Positions 1 to 6,366 are shown, counted from the first letter of the stretch. The stretch: 7,327 nt of DNA from Anaerolineales bacterium UBA832 (GCA_002296125.1 DBHI01000147.1:1-7327), one strand, 5' to 3'. A program made the numbers and translations. The notes: generated by a model not told the origin, from the letters alone.

Positions 1-826
1 AAATGGGGAAGAGTTGCCCCATTTCCATTGCTGCTCCGACAGCATGGTCGTTAATAGTTTTTAGTCCAATTGGACTAATTAATCTTACTTCGTCAGTTTG
101 AATTTGGCTTGTAATAAGTCCTACAGGCAAACTAATGATTGATTTGATTTGATTAGCACATTCTTGTAATGCTCGGAGGGTAGCTTTAGGTAGTGGGTAA
201 TTGACAATTTCCCATGAAAGTGATACTCCTATTGGGCCCTGATTATTGGGCCATTCATTGCGTGGTGTAACAGTTGTATTGAATATTGTCCCATTACGAT
301 CTATTTCCAAGTCTATAGGTCTACCAAGATTACTATAAGTGATTTCTGCTAGTTCTTGAGGGATATGTATTTCCTTTTCATTTACCTTAACAATTAAATC
401 TCCGGATTGCAAACCAATATATGAAGCTGGTGATTCCGGAGAAACATTAACGATAGAAACTTTGTCGGGCCATCCACTAGCAAAACCAATAGTTAGTATT
501 ATGATGCTTAGTAGTAAGTTGACTCCTGATCCAGCAGACAGTATAGCAAGTCTATGAATTGGTTTTGAAGATGCTAGCCCACCTTCAATAGTAGGATCAT
601 CTTCTCCTTCAGGCCTAACAAAACCTCCTATTGGTATCAAATTTAGAGTAAATTTGGTATTTTTCCATGTACCAATTGTCATGATTTTCGGGGGAAATCC
701 TAAACCAAATTCTTTAATTTTTACCCCAAGTTTAATTGCTGCTAGAAAATGTCCTAGTTCATGAAAGAAAATAAGACTGCCTAACAATATTGCGAAAGCA
801 ATTAGATTGCGAATTCCTTCTACCAT
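1..826 (-). CDS. rseP: Site-2-type membrane zinc metalloprotease (M50, RseP/RasP-like), C-terminus cut by window edge
   Basis: This is an intramembrane zinc protease of the M50 family, whose members cut single-pass membrane proteins such as anti-sigma factors (regulated intramembrane proteolysis). The 275 codons present begin with a hydrophobic helix carrying HELGH (H22, E23, H26; metal-binding histidines and catalytic glutamate). A family-typical loop follows (FGLGFPPK, about 40-47; IPIGGFVRPEGEDD, about 64-77), then a second membrane segment with AGSGVN (98-103). A PDZ domain lies at about 123-190 (SPESPAS...GLQSGDLIVKVN). The C-terminal transmembrane part with the family's NxxPxPxLDG motif, which supplies the third metal ligand, would lie beyond position 1. 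The start is well fixed: an in-frame TAG lies five codons upstream with no other start between, and the next Met comes after the active site. The gene lies 47 bp downstream of the TPR gene on the same strand, so co-transcription is possible. No substrate can be named. Confidence 0.93.
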   Translation of the reverse strand, partial: MVEGIRNLIAFAILLGSLIFFHELGHFLAAIKLGVKIKEFGLGFPPKIMTIGTWKNTKFTLNLIPIGGFVRPEGEDDPTIEGGLASSKPIHRLAILSAGSGVNLLLSIIILTIGFASGWPDKVSIVNVSPESPASYIGLQSGDLIVKVNEKEIHIPQELAEITYSNLGRPIDLEIDRNGTIFNTTVTPRNEWPNNQGPIGVSLSWEIVNYPLPKATLRALQECANQIKSIISLPVGLITSQIQTDEVRLISPIGLKTINDHAVGAAMEMGQLFPI

Positions 827-832
827 CCTGCT

Positions 833-838
833 ATTATA
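833..838 (-). promoter_or_regulatory. Candidate -10 box (TATAAT) directly before the M50 protease start
   Basis: On the minus strand a perfect TATAAT is followed by only six bases (AGCAGG) and then the ATG at 826. If used, transcription would begin at or next to the start codon, giving a leaderless mRNA. The only purine-rich stretch, AGG, touches the ATG and is too close to act as a normal ribosome binding site. No convincing -35 is seen at 16-18 bp; the nearest TTG-like hexamer (TTGTCG) is 22 bp away. The gene may instead be read from the upstream TPR gene. Confidence 0.35.
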
Positions 839-873
839 CTATTTTAGTGCAAATTTTTTGCGACAAGTAATGA

Positions 874-2061
874 TTAGTTAGATATATCACAAATGAGTCT
901 GTTTTCTGCCACTATAGACTGGATGGTTTCATCATTTGGTGCATATGCTACAATCTGACGCATTATTTTTTCTGAGCGGTCACATTCCAGATATGCAGCT
1001 AATACAGATGCATAAGTATAATAAAATTCTAAGGTTAATGGTCCTATTTGTAATCCCTCAACTGTAGTTTCAGTGACAGGGTGTTTGCATCCTTCAATTG
1101 CACATTCTAAATTAATGGTTGCACTTTCGTAGTTGAGAGATTTAAATTCTACTAGACCTAATCTCCCATAAATGTCTGCATTCCAAGGTTCCATTTCCAT
1201 AGCTGTTTCTAGGTATTGGCTAGACCGACCATATTCTCCAGTCTGGTAATAGGTTCTACTTATAGAAAGAAACGGCCCAATATTATCAGGTTCTAATGCG
1301 CTAGCTCTTTGGAAATATTCAATAGCTGTATCATAATCTCCTAATACTCGATAATTTAATCCAAGCCTTATATGTAATAGTGCAATATTGGGGTTAATTG
1401 TTGCTGCAGTTTGGTATTCAATTATTGCCTCTTCATAGGATGCAACGCTTTCTAAATATTGTCCATAAACTCTATGGGCGTCCATAGAGTTTGGATTTAA
1501 TTTTAAGGCTAATCTAGCTTCATCACCAGCTTGAGCATACCTGCCTGTGTCAGTCAGAATTTCTGCATAATATGCATGTGCTAGTGCATTTTTGCCATCA
1601 AGTTGTATTGCTCGTACTGCAGAAAGAGTAGCCTCATCATACTCACCCATCCAGTCTAGAGCTAGGGAGCGAACAGCGTGGGCCATGCTATTTGTCTCAT
1701 CAATTGATATTGCAGTATTAGCTGATGTAAGAGCTTCTTCTGGATGGTTATCATAAACTTGAAGTCTGGCTAATTCAATCCAGTATTCTGGCACATTAGA
1801 ATCTGCTTCAGTTGCCCGTTTATAAGATTGTATTGATTCACTTATCTTTCCAGATGAAAAATATGCCTCTGCTTCTTGAATGAATGATTGAGCAGTTCTA
1901 GTTGCTGTAGGAGTTGGGACAAATGGAGGACTAATTGTTTCTGTTTGCCTTTGTCGAATAACAAATAGTCCAATCATTATTAGGATTGAATACAAAATTA
2001 TACGACCGGGTCGGTCTTTCTTACGTTTATTGAATGTGAAATTGCCGCGTTGTAAGTGCAT
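874..2061 (-). CDS. Membrane-anchored tetratricopeptide repeat protein, 395 aa
   Basis: The N-terminus is basic (residues 1-20, with KRKK) and is followed by one hydrophobic segment at about 21-35. By the positive-inside rule this puts the N-terminus in the cytoplasm and the rest outside the membrane. A short Pro/Thr-rich linker (about 43-54) leads into at least eight consecutive 34-residue TPR units (about 58-329) with the usual spacing of G/A, Y and P positions (for example YEEAIIEYQTAATINPN and YDTAIEYFQRASALEPDN). A degenerate helical tail holds C320, C325, C360 and C391. TPR arrays are protein-docking scaffolds; no catalytic motif is present, so the partner and process are unknown. The ATG at 2061 has AAGGA seven bases upstream, a good ribosome binding site. 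The gene lies upstream of the M50 protease and is divergent from another anchored helical-repeat gene, so an envelope role is inferred. Confidence 0.85.
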   Translation of the reverse strand: MHLQRGNFTFNKRKKDRPGRIILYSILIMIGLFVIRQRQTETISPPFVPTPTATRTAQSFIQEAEAYFSSGKISESIQSYKRATEADSNVPEYWIELARLQVYDNHPEEALTSANTAISIDETNSMAHAVRSLALDWMGEYDEATLSAVRAIQLDGKNALAHAYYAEILTDTGRYAQAGDEARLALKLNPNSMDAHRVYGQYLESVASYEEAIIEYQTAATINPNIALLHIRLGLNYRVLGDYDTAIEYFQRASALEPDNIGPFLSISRTYYQTGEYGRSSQYLETAMEMEPWNADIYGRLGLVEFKSLNYESATINLECAIEGCKHPVTETTVEGLQIGPLTLEFYYTYASVLAAYLECDRSEKIMRQIVAYAPNDETIQSIVAENRLICDISN

Positions 2062-2132
2062 GCTTGCATCCTTATAATAAGTTTAGCATGTTTTGTTGCT
2101 CTGGTGTATTGATAGAGATTTTACTATTACAT

Positions 2133-2161
2133 TAGACATCACACATTGTGCAGGATATAAT
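2133..2161 (+). promoter_or_regulatory. Sigma70-type promoter of the 2170 gene, predicting a leaderless transcript
   Basis: A -35 box TAGACA (2133-2138, one mismatch to TTGACA) is separated by exactly 17 bp from a perfect -10 TATAAT (2156-2161). The start codon ATG is at 2170, only eight bases after the -10. The expected transcription start, about seven bases past the -10, therefore falls on or just before the ATG. AGGA at 2152-2155 is 14 bases from the ATG and would not be transcribed from this promoter. Confidence 0.7.
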
Positions 2162-2169
2162 GATCTTAT

Positions 2170-3183
2170 ATGAATAAGATACCTAGAACAAATCTATCAG
2201 ATATTTATTCAGAAAGAGAGCATACAGTTCAAACAAAATCAACAAGATCTAAGAATAGTTTTATACAGTCTTTGACTGTATCTCCATTTGCAACAGGTTT
2301 AGTTGTGATAATTTTTGTGTTTGTTGGTTTTCTTGTGATTGGTTATATAGGTTATACTGTTGGTATTGATAATACTAGATCTATATCTGCAACTGCTGAG
2401 ATGCGTGAGTTAGATTTGCAAGTTGCTCTTGCAAATAAAGATGTAGATAATGGAAATTATATGTTAGCCTTAGAACGGTTAGAATACGTTCTAAATGTAT
2501 CTCCAAATTATCCAGGTGCACAGAAATTATTTGTTGATGCTAGAAGTCATGTGGATGTAGATTTATATGATAAGGATATTGATGAACCTGCAGAAGTTTT
2601 TTCTTATATAGATGTCTCTAATTCTGGTGAACTTATTGAAAATATAAGGCTGAATTACAAGATGAAGCTTTGGCAAGATGTGATCATTGATATTGAGCAT
2701 TTGAAATTAACTGGTGAAGATTTTGATCAGGATGAGATTAATAGTATATTGTTTGTAGCTCTACGTAATCGAGGAATTCAAAGTATTGAGTCAGGAGATA
2801 TTGAACTGGGTTTGACTGACTTAGAGCATGCGGAACAGATTGTTGCGCTTGATTCAGTTGCTGAGCAGCGACGAAGATGGGCTTCACTATATTTATATGG
2901 AGCTACGTTTTGGGATATTAATTGGAAGATAGTAGTAGATAATCTGTATATTTTGTATCAAATTGCACCAAATTTTCGTGATACTGAAATAAAATTGTGG
3001 CAAGCTTATATGGAATATGGCAGTGAGTTCTTAGGTGTTGAGGAGTATTGTGATGCAAAAGATCAATTTGTTTTTGCTGACAATCTTAGAAATGATGCAT
3101 CACTTACCAACAAGTTAAAACAAGCTATAGAAGGATGTGATTTAGAGCTAGGCAATTCTACTGATGTAACTCAGACTGAATAG
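2170..3183 (+). CDS. Single-pass membrane protein with TPR-like helical repeats, 337 aa, function unknown
   Basis: I do not recognise a named family. A charged, probably cytoplasmic N-terminus of about 40 residues is followed by one strongly hydrophobic segment (about 42-66). After it comes a soluble, mostly helical region. Residues about 83-125 read as a TPR-like hairpin (NGNYMLALERLEYVLNVSPNYPGA); weaker units appear around 153-180, 194-230 and 255-300 (for example APNFRDTEIKLWQAYMEYG). Two cysteines near the end (C294, C323) could form a disulfide if the domain is outside the cell. The start is fixed by an in-frame TGA three codons upstream and by the next Met (residue 78) lying after the membrane segment. 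It is transcribed divergently from the TPR gene at 874-2061 and may be a distant functional relative, but the repeats are much more degenerate. A scaffold or envelope role is inference. Confidence 0.75.
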   Translation: MNKIPRTNLSDIYSEREHTVQTKSTRSKNSFIQSLTVSPFATGLVVIIFVFVGFLVIGYIGYTVGIDNTRSISATAEMRELDLQVALANKDVDNGNYMLALERLEYVLNVSPNYPGAQKLFVDARSHVDVDLYDKDIDEPAEVFSYIDVSNSGELIENIRLNYKMKLWQDVIIDIEHLKLTGEDFDQDEINSILFVALRNRGIQSIESGDIELGLTDLEHAEQIVALDSVAEQRRRWASLYLYGATFWDINWKIVVDNLYILYQIAPNFRDTEIKLWQAYMEYGSEFLGVEEYCDAKDQFVFADNLRNDASLTNKLKQAIEGCDLELGNSTDVTQTE

Positions 3184-3193
3184 CAATAATGTC

Positions 3194-3222
3194 TTGACGG
3201 TATCACTTGGAAAGTATATACT
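3194..3222 (+). promoter_or_regulatory. Sigma70-type promoter of the tRNA cluster
   Basis: The -35 TTGACG (3194-3199) and -10 TATACT (3217-3222) are separated by 17 bp. The predicted transcription start is near 3229, about six bases before the first tRNA. The bases after the -10 (CGCACGC, 3223-3229) form a GC-rich discriminator, as is common for stable RNA promoters under growth-rate or stringent control in well-studied bacteria; that regulation here is inference. The promoter begins only 10 bp after the stop codon of the preceding gene. Confidence 0.75.
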
Positions 3223-3234
3223 CGCACGCTGTTG

Positions 3235-3307
3235 CGGGGTGTAGCGCAGTTGGTAGCGCACCGCGTTTGGGACGCGGGGGTCCGCGGTTCGAGTCCGCGC
3301 ACCCCGA
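3235..3307 (+). tRNA. tRNA-Pro (anticodon TGG)
   Basis: A complete cloverleaf can be drawn. The acceptor stem is CGGGGTG (3235-3241) with CACCCCG (3300-3306), plus discriminator A3307. The D stem is GCGC/GCGC. The anticodon stem CCGCG/CGCGG holds the loop TTTGGGA with anticodon TGG at 3268-3270. The T arm is CGCGG-TTCGAGT-CCGCG. The 3' CCA is not encoded (CTA follows), so it must be added by a CCA-adding enzyme. It is the first of three closely spaced tRNA genes. Confidence 0.97.
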
Positions 3308-3317
3308 CTACTTGTAT

Positions 3318-3389
3318 GCGGGCGTCGCCAAGTGGTAAGGCATCAGCCTTCCAAGCTGACATTCGCCGGTTCGAATCCGGTCGCCCGCT
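3318..3389 (+). tRNA. tRNA-Gly (anticodon TCC)
   Basis: The acceptor stem is GCGGGCG (3318-3324) with CGCCCGC (3382-3388), plus discriminator T3389, as usual for bacterial tRNA-Gly. The anticodon stem TCAGC/GCTGA holds the loop CTTCCAA with anticodon TCC at 3350-3352. The T arm is GCCGG-TTCGAAT-CCGGT with one G-U pair. CCA is not encoded. The gene lies 10 bp after tRNA-Pro, evidently in the same transcript. Confidence 0.97.
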
Positions 3390-3398
3390 CAATTTGTA

Positions 3399-3470
3399 GG
3401 GCTTGTAGCTCAACGGCAGAGCAGTCGGCTCATAACCGACCGGTTCCTGGTTCGAATCCAGGCGGGCCCA
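3399..3470 (+). tRNA. tRNA-Met (anticodon CAT), elongator type
   Basis: The acceptor stem is GGGCTTG (3399-3405) with CGGGCCC (3463-3469; two T-G wobbles), plus discriminator A3470. The D arm is short (GCTC-AACGGCA-GAGC). The anticodon stem GTCGG/CCGAC holds the loop CTCATAA with CAT at 3431-3433. The T arm is CCTGG-TTCGAAT-CCAGG. It lacks the three consecutive G-C pairs (GGG/CCC) next to the anticodon loop and the unpaired first base of initiator tRNA, so it is not the initiator. A tRNA-Ile2 whose C34 becomes lysidine also reads as CAT and cannot be excluded. CCA is not encoded. T-rich sequence follows (3472-3483) without a clear terminator hairpin. Confidence 0.92.
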
Positions 3471-3581
3471 TATTTTATTTTTAATCTTATGTGATTATTT
3501 GGTTATTGGGAAGATTGATTTAGTTCAAAATATACTACTATGTGATACAGCTAGATTGTACATTGGTAAGGTTTTGTGATT

Positions 3582-4346
3582 ATGAACATACCTAGATTAG
3601 GTGCATATCTAATTTTAAATGTATTAGTCTCCATCAGTGTAACTTTGGCTGTTTTAATTTATTGGCAAAACAATCAAAACTTTGCTTTGTTTAACATTAG
3701 ATATGATGATGAATCTATATATGATTCTGTTTCTGATAGTGCAATAGAGTCTAATAGTCGTAAAGTACAAGACCATAATGCGTGGATAATTTTAGATGAA
3801 GAAATAGAATATAAGATTGCTAATGGAGACACGATAGATGGAATTGCATTAAAGTTTGATGTGTCTTCGGATGAGTTAATTGCAGCAAATAACATAAAAG
3901 ATCCTAACCAGTTGTCAATCGATCAAATTATAGTGATACCGGCATCTACATCTTCTTATCCTACAGAGCGTCCCATGGCTACTGAAGTGATAAGTACTGA
4001 TTTGGCTGTGTATGAAATAGATAATCAAGAAGATTCTATCGGTGTGACGATAAAATCCGTTAATTTTGTTAATGATGGAGAGTTTGAGAGCTTAATTCTA
4101 TCCAACAAAGGTGAAACTATGTATTTGTTCGGTTGGTCAATCGTAGGAGATAGTGGGCAGATTTATATGTTTCCAGATCTAAGTTTGTTTAGTAATGGGC
4201 AAGTGACTTTGTATAGTGGTTTAGGTGATAATACTGTTACTGATTTATATTGGGGAGTGGATGAACCATCTTGGATGAAAGGAGATACTATTTATCTTAT
4301 AGATAATTTGGGAGATATTCGTGATACGCATGAAATTGAGTGGTAG
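3582..4346 (+). CDS. Membrane-anchored LysM and lamin-tail domain protein, 254 aa
   Basis: One N-terminal membrane segment (about 8-28, uncleaved by appearance) is followed by a polar, serine-rich linker. A LysM domain lies at about 77-121 (EYKIANGDTIDGIALKF...NQLSIDQIIVIPA), a fold that binds N-acetylglucosamine-containing polymers such as peptidoglycan. The C-terminal 100 residues (about 153-254) match the layout of a lamin-tail (LTD) beta-sandwich: a surface strand with LILSNKG, then LFGWSI, FPDL, and GDTIYLIDNLGDIRDTHEI at the end. LTDs are found in many secreted or surface bacterial proteins; ligand unknown. The protein is probably anchored in the membrane and reaches into the wall or periplasm. 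I chose ATG 3582 because AAGG (3568-3571) lies 10 bases upstream. GTG at 3576, two codons earlier in the same frame and just after an in-frame TAA (3567-3569), is the alternative. The last codons and stop lie in a tandem duplication. Confidence 0.85.
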   Translation: MNIPRLGAYLILNVLVSISVTLAVLIYWQNNQNFALFNIRYDDESIYDSVSDSAIESNSRKVQDHNAWIILDEEIEYKIANGDTIDGIALKFDVSSDELIAANNIKDPNQLSIDQIIVIPASTSSYPTERPMATEVISTDLAVYEIDNQEDSIGVTIKSVNFVNDGEFESLILSNKGETMYLFGWSIVGDSGQIYMFPDLSLFSNGQVTLYSGLGDNTVTDLYWGVDEPSWMKGDTIYLIDNLGDIRDTHEIEW

Positions 4347-4385
4347 TTATAGATGACGCATGAAATTGAGTGGTAGTTATAGATG
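4326..4385 (+). repeat. Perfect 30-bp tandem duplication across a stop codon
   Basis: Two identical, directly adjacent 30-bp copies occupy 4326-4355 and 4356-4385; one further base (4386) also continues the match. Copy 1 holds the last codons (H-E-I-E-W) and TAG stop (4344-4346) of the LysM/lamin-tail gene. Copy 2 lies wholly in the intergenic region before dnaX. The unit is a multiple of three and the copies show no mismatch, which suggests a recent slippage or duplication event. Confidence 0.95.
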
Positions 4386-4403
4386 AAATTTGTTGTTAGA
4401 CTG

Positions 4404-4433
4404 TTGATATTTGTATTTATATAGTATAAGATT
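4404..4433 (+). promoter_or_regulatory. Candidate promoter of the dnaX-ybaB-recR operon
   Basis: TTGATA (4404-4409) can pair with TATAAG (4425-4430, spacing 15) or TAAGAT (4428-4433, spacing 18). Either would start transcription within a few bases of the dnaX ATG at 4440. No Shine-Dalgarno sequence is visible between the duplication and dnaX. The exact hexamers are uncertain. Confidence 0.4.
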
Positions 4434-4439
4434 GAATAT

Positions 4440-6023
4440 ATGAAATCAAGAACATTGTATTTGAAGTGGAGACCATCTACTTTTAATGAGGTAGTTGGTC
4501 AGAACGCAGTAGTGCATACTATTCAAAATGCAATAGCTGCTGATAAAACAGTTCATGCATATTTGTTTTCTGGTCCAAGAGGTACAGGTAAAACTACAGT
4601 GGCCAGAATTTTGGCAAAGGCCCTTAATTGCGTAAATGATGATTTGACTATAAGGCCTTGTGATGCTTGTGAGATTTGTAAGACAGTATCTTCTGGTAGG
4701 TTTTTGGATCTTATTGAAATTGATGCCGCATCCAATAATAGTGTAGAGGATGTCCGAGACCTAAGAGATAAGATTAATTATTCTCCGGGACATGGTTCTT
4801 ACAAAGTGTATATTATAGATGAAGTGCATATGTTGTCAGGTGCTGCATTTAATGCTTTGTTAAAAACTTTAGAAGAGCCACCACCACATGTGGTTTTTGT
4901 TCTAGCGACAACTGAATTGCATAAAGTTCCTGCAACAGTAATGTCTCGATGTCAATCACATACTTTTCGAAGAATTTCTACAAATGATGTTGTGGGTAGG
5001 TTGAGTGAAATTTCTGAGAAAGAAAATATCGAGGTAGAAGATGATGCGCTTCATGAAATTGCTAAGCATTCAACTGGTAGCTTGAGGGATGCTGTTAGTT
5101 TATTAGATCAAGTTATGATGTCTGAAAAAAATTCAGTGACTTTACTTGGTGTGCAAAATATCATTGGTATTGCGTCTGAAGACATAGTGTCGGATATTGT
5201 TGTTGCGCTCTCTAAAGGGTACATTGATGATGGGCTTATATTGATTAATGATGCTGTGAACGATGGTGTGAATCCTAGAGAATTAGCTAGTCAGATTGTA
5301 AGTTTTCTGAGAGGTGTTTTGTTGTGTAGTACTGGTAATGATAATTTGATAGACTTTTCAGGTGAAATGATTAGTATTATGAAAGAATGTGAAGGTTGTC
5401 TGAATACAAATCAAATTGTATTAATGCTAAAAGAATTTGATAATGCGGTTAGAGACAATTTAGTGGTTTGGCATCCACAGTTGTCATTGGAAATGGCTTT
5501 CGTTAATTCAGTTCAGAAATCAGATATAAAAGTGTCTGTTGATCGTATTGACGAAATTCCTAAGAGAGACTCTGATATGCTTCTAGAGAATACATCGCAT
5601 CAGAAAGATTCAGAGGAGAATAATAATACTCAATCGAATGGCAATTTGCCTAACATATCGGATTTGAAGCATTCATGGAAAGAAATTGTATCCAATAGCA
5701 GAAAATTTCATCATACTTTACCGGCTTTGTTGGAATGGTGTTCGCCAGTAAAGATAGAAGATGATACTTTGCAGATAGGTGTGAAGGAAGAGTTTGCTAT
5801 TGTAAAATTGGAGCAGTCTGAAATGATTTCTCATATTCAAAATGCTATTTTTTCATCGACAGGTCATAAATTTGATATTCAATTGACTTTATCAGACACT
5901 GACTTAGATGAAAATTATGATGGTAGTGTTTCCGATGACAGTGTAGTTGCAATTGGAATTGAGTTAGGAGCAAAAATAAAAGAAAGATCTTTAGGAGACA
6001 ATAGTGAACAAATCAAAAAATAG
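4440..6023 (+). CDS. dnaX: DNA polymerase III subunit gamma/tau (clamp-loader ATPase)
   Basis: DnaX is the motor subunit of the clamp loader that places the beta clamp on primed DNA. The N-terminus (LYLKWRPSTFNEVVGQ) is the family signature. Further motifs are Walker A GPRGTGKT (45-52), zinc-site cysteines C64, C74, C77 and C80, Walker B DEVH (127-130), sensor 1 ATTE (156-159), the SRC arginine-finger motif (169-171) and sensor 2 GSLRDA (213-218). The collar domain III runs to about 365, then a polar, low-complexity linker (about 384-405). A C-terminal domain follows (about 410-490, from WKEIV to HKFDIQLTL), so the product is tau-like at 527 aa. The start is fixed by an in-frame TAG at 4422-4424 with no other usual start codon between. 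The 3' end overlaps ybaB by 20 bp, and the genes ybaB and recR follow as an operon. Confidence 0.97.
   Translation: MKSRTLYLKWRPSTFNEVVGQNAVVHTIQNAIAADKTVHAYLFSGPRGTGKTTVARILAKALNCVNDDLTIRPCDACEICKTVSSGRFLDLIEIDAASNNSVEDVRDLRDKINYSPGHGSYKVYIIDEVHMLSGAAFNALLKTLEEPPPHVVFVLATTELHKVPATVMSRCQSHTFRRISTNDVVGRLSEISEKENIEVEDDALHEIAKHSTGSLRDAVSLLDQVMMSEKNSVTLLGVQNIIGIASEDIVSDIVVALSKGYIDDGLILINDAVNDGVNPRELASQIVSFLRGVLLCSTGNDNLIDFSGEMISIMKECEGCLNTNQIVLMLKEFDNAVRDNLVVWHPQLSLEMAFVNSVQKSDIKVSVDRIDEIPKRDSDMLLENTSHQKDSEENNNTQSNGNLPNISDLKHSWKEIVSNSRKFHHTLPALLEWCSPVKIEDDTLQIGVKEEFAIVKLEQSEMISHIQNAIFSSTGHKFDIQLTLSDTDLDENYDGSVSDDSVVAIGIELGAKIKERSLGDNSEQIKK
5993..5997 (+). promoter_or_regulatory. Shine-Dalgarno site deciding the GTG start of ybaB
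   Basis: AGGAG, six bases before GTG 6004, lies inside the end of dnaX. It supports the GTG over the later in-frame ATG at 6072, which would remove the start of the N-terminal helix. Confidence 0.85.
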
Positions 6024-6366
6024 AAACAAAAATCTTGGCTCAGATAAGGGTTTGAAGGGAAAATTCAGACAGATGCAACAATTAAAGCAAATGCAAGATG
6101 AGATGAAAAAAACTCGCGCTGCATTGGCAAAAGAAGTAGTTACTGTAGTGTCTAGTGGAGGTCAGATTGAAATCGAAGTTACTGGTGATCAGAGAATACA
6201 AAATATCAACATTGCTTCAGAATTAATTGATGATATAAACTCAGATAAATTGGGACAAATGTTGGTAGAAAGTGTTAATGAGGCAATTGAGCGTTCACAG
6301 GCTTTAGCTGCTAGTAAGCTTGAAGAATTGACCTCTGGACTTGGGTTGGGATTTCCAGGATTGTGA
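6004..6366 (+). CDS. ebfC: YbaB/EbfC family nucleoid-associated DNA-binding protein, 120 aa
   Basis: YbaB/EbfC proteins are small dimers that bind DNA and are almost always encoded between dnaX and recR, as here. The lysine- and asparagine-rich N-terminus (1-20) precedes a long helix (about 18-42, FRQMQQLKQMQDEMKKT). The characteristic strand region VVTVVSSGGQIEIEVTGDQRIQNINI (about 45-70, split by the SGG turn) follows, then a C-terminal helix (about 82-109) and a glycine-rich tail. Length is typical, with a slightly long basic N-terminus. Translation starts at GTG with a strong AGGAG site and overlaps the last 20 bp of dnaX; the stop overlaps the recR start by four bases, so translational coupling on both sides is likely. 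Its exact role is unsettled even in model bacteria; nucleoid organisation and regulation are suggested for the family. Confidence 0.93.
   Translation: MNKSKNRNKNLGSDKGLKGKFRQMQQLKQMQDEMKKTRAALAKEVVTVVSSGGQIEIEVTGDQRIQNINIASELIDDINSDKLGQMLVESVNEAIERSQALAASKLEELTSGLGLGFPGL

Noticed and set aside
3171..3413. Minus-strand reading frame of 80 codons
   Set aside because: It is the antisense of the tRNA cluster. Its segments such as RPDSNRR and GLEPRTPASQTRCA are the familiar false proteins produced by translating tRNA genes backwards.
3674..3895. Minus-strand reading frame of 73 codons
   Set aside because: Shadow of the LysM/lamin-tail gene, with no domain and no good start signal.
4330..4424. 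Tiny frames between the LysM gene and dnaX (MKLSGSYR twice, and MKFVVRLLIFVFI)
   Set aside because: They have no ribosome binding site; two are made by the 30-bp duplication and the third is a short hydrophobic frame expected by chance in T-rich sequence.
4553..4735. Minus-strand reading frame of 60 codons
   Set aside because: Shadow of the dnaX ATPase region, which is fully explained on the plus strand.
5124..5132. Run of seven A in dnaX (GAA AAA AAT) as a programmed frameshift making a short gamma form
   Set aside because: A -1 slip would reach TGA after about 15 codons and give about 246 residues, losing the collar domain that gamma needs. No downstream stimulatory hairpin is apparent. 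Probably chance in AT-rich DNA.
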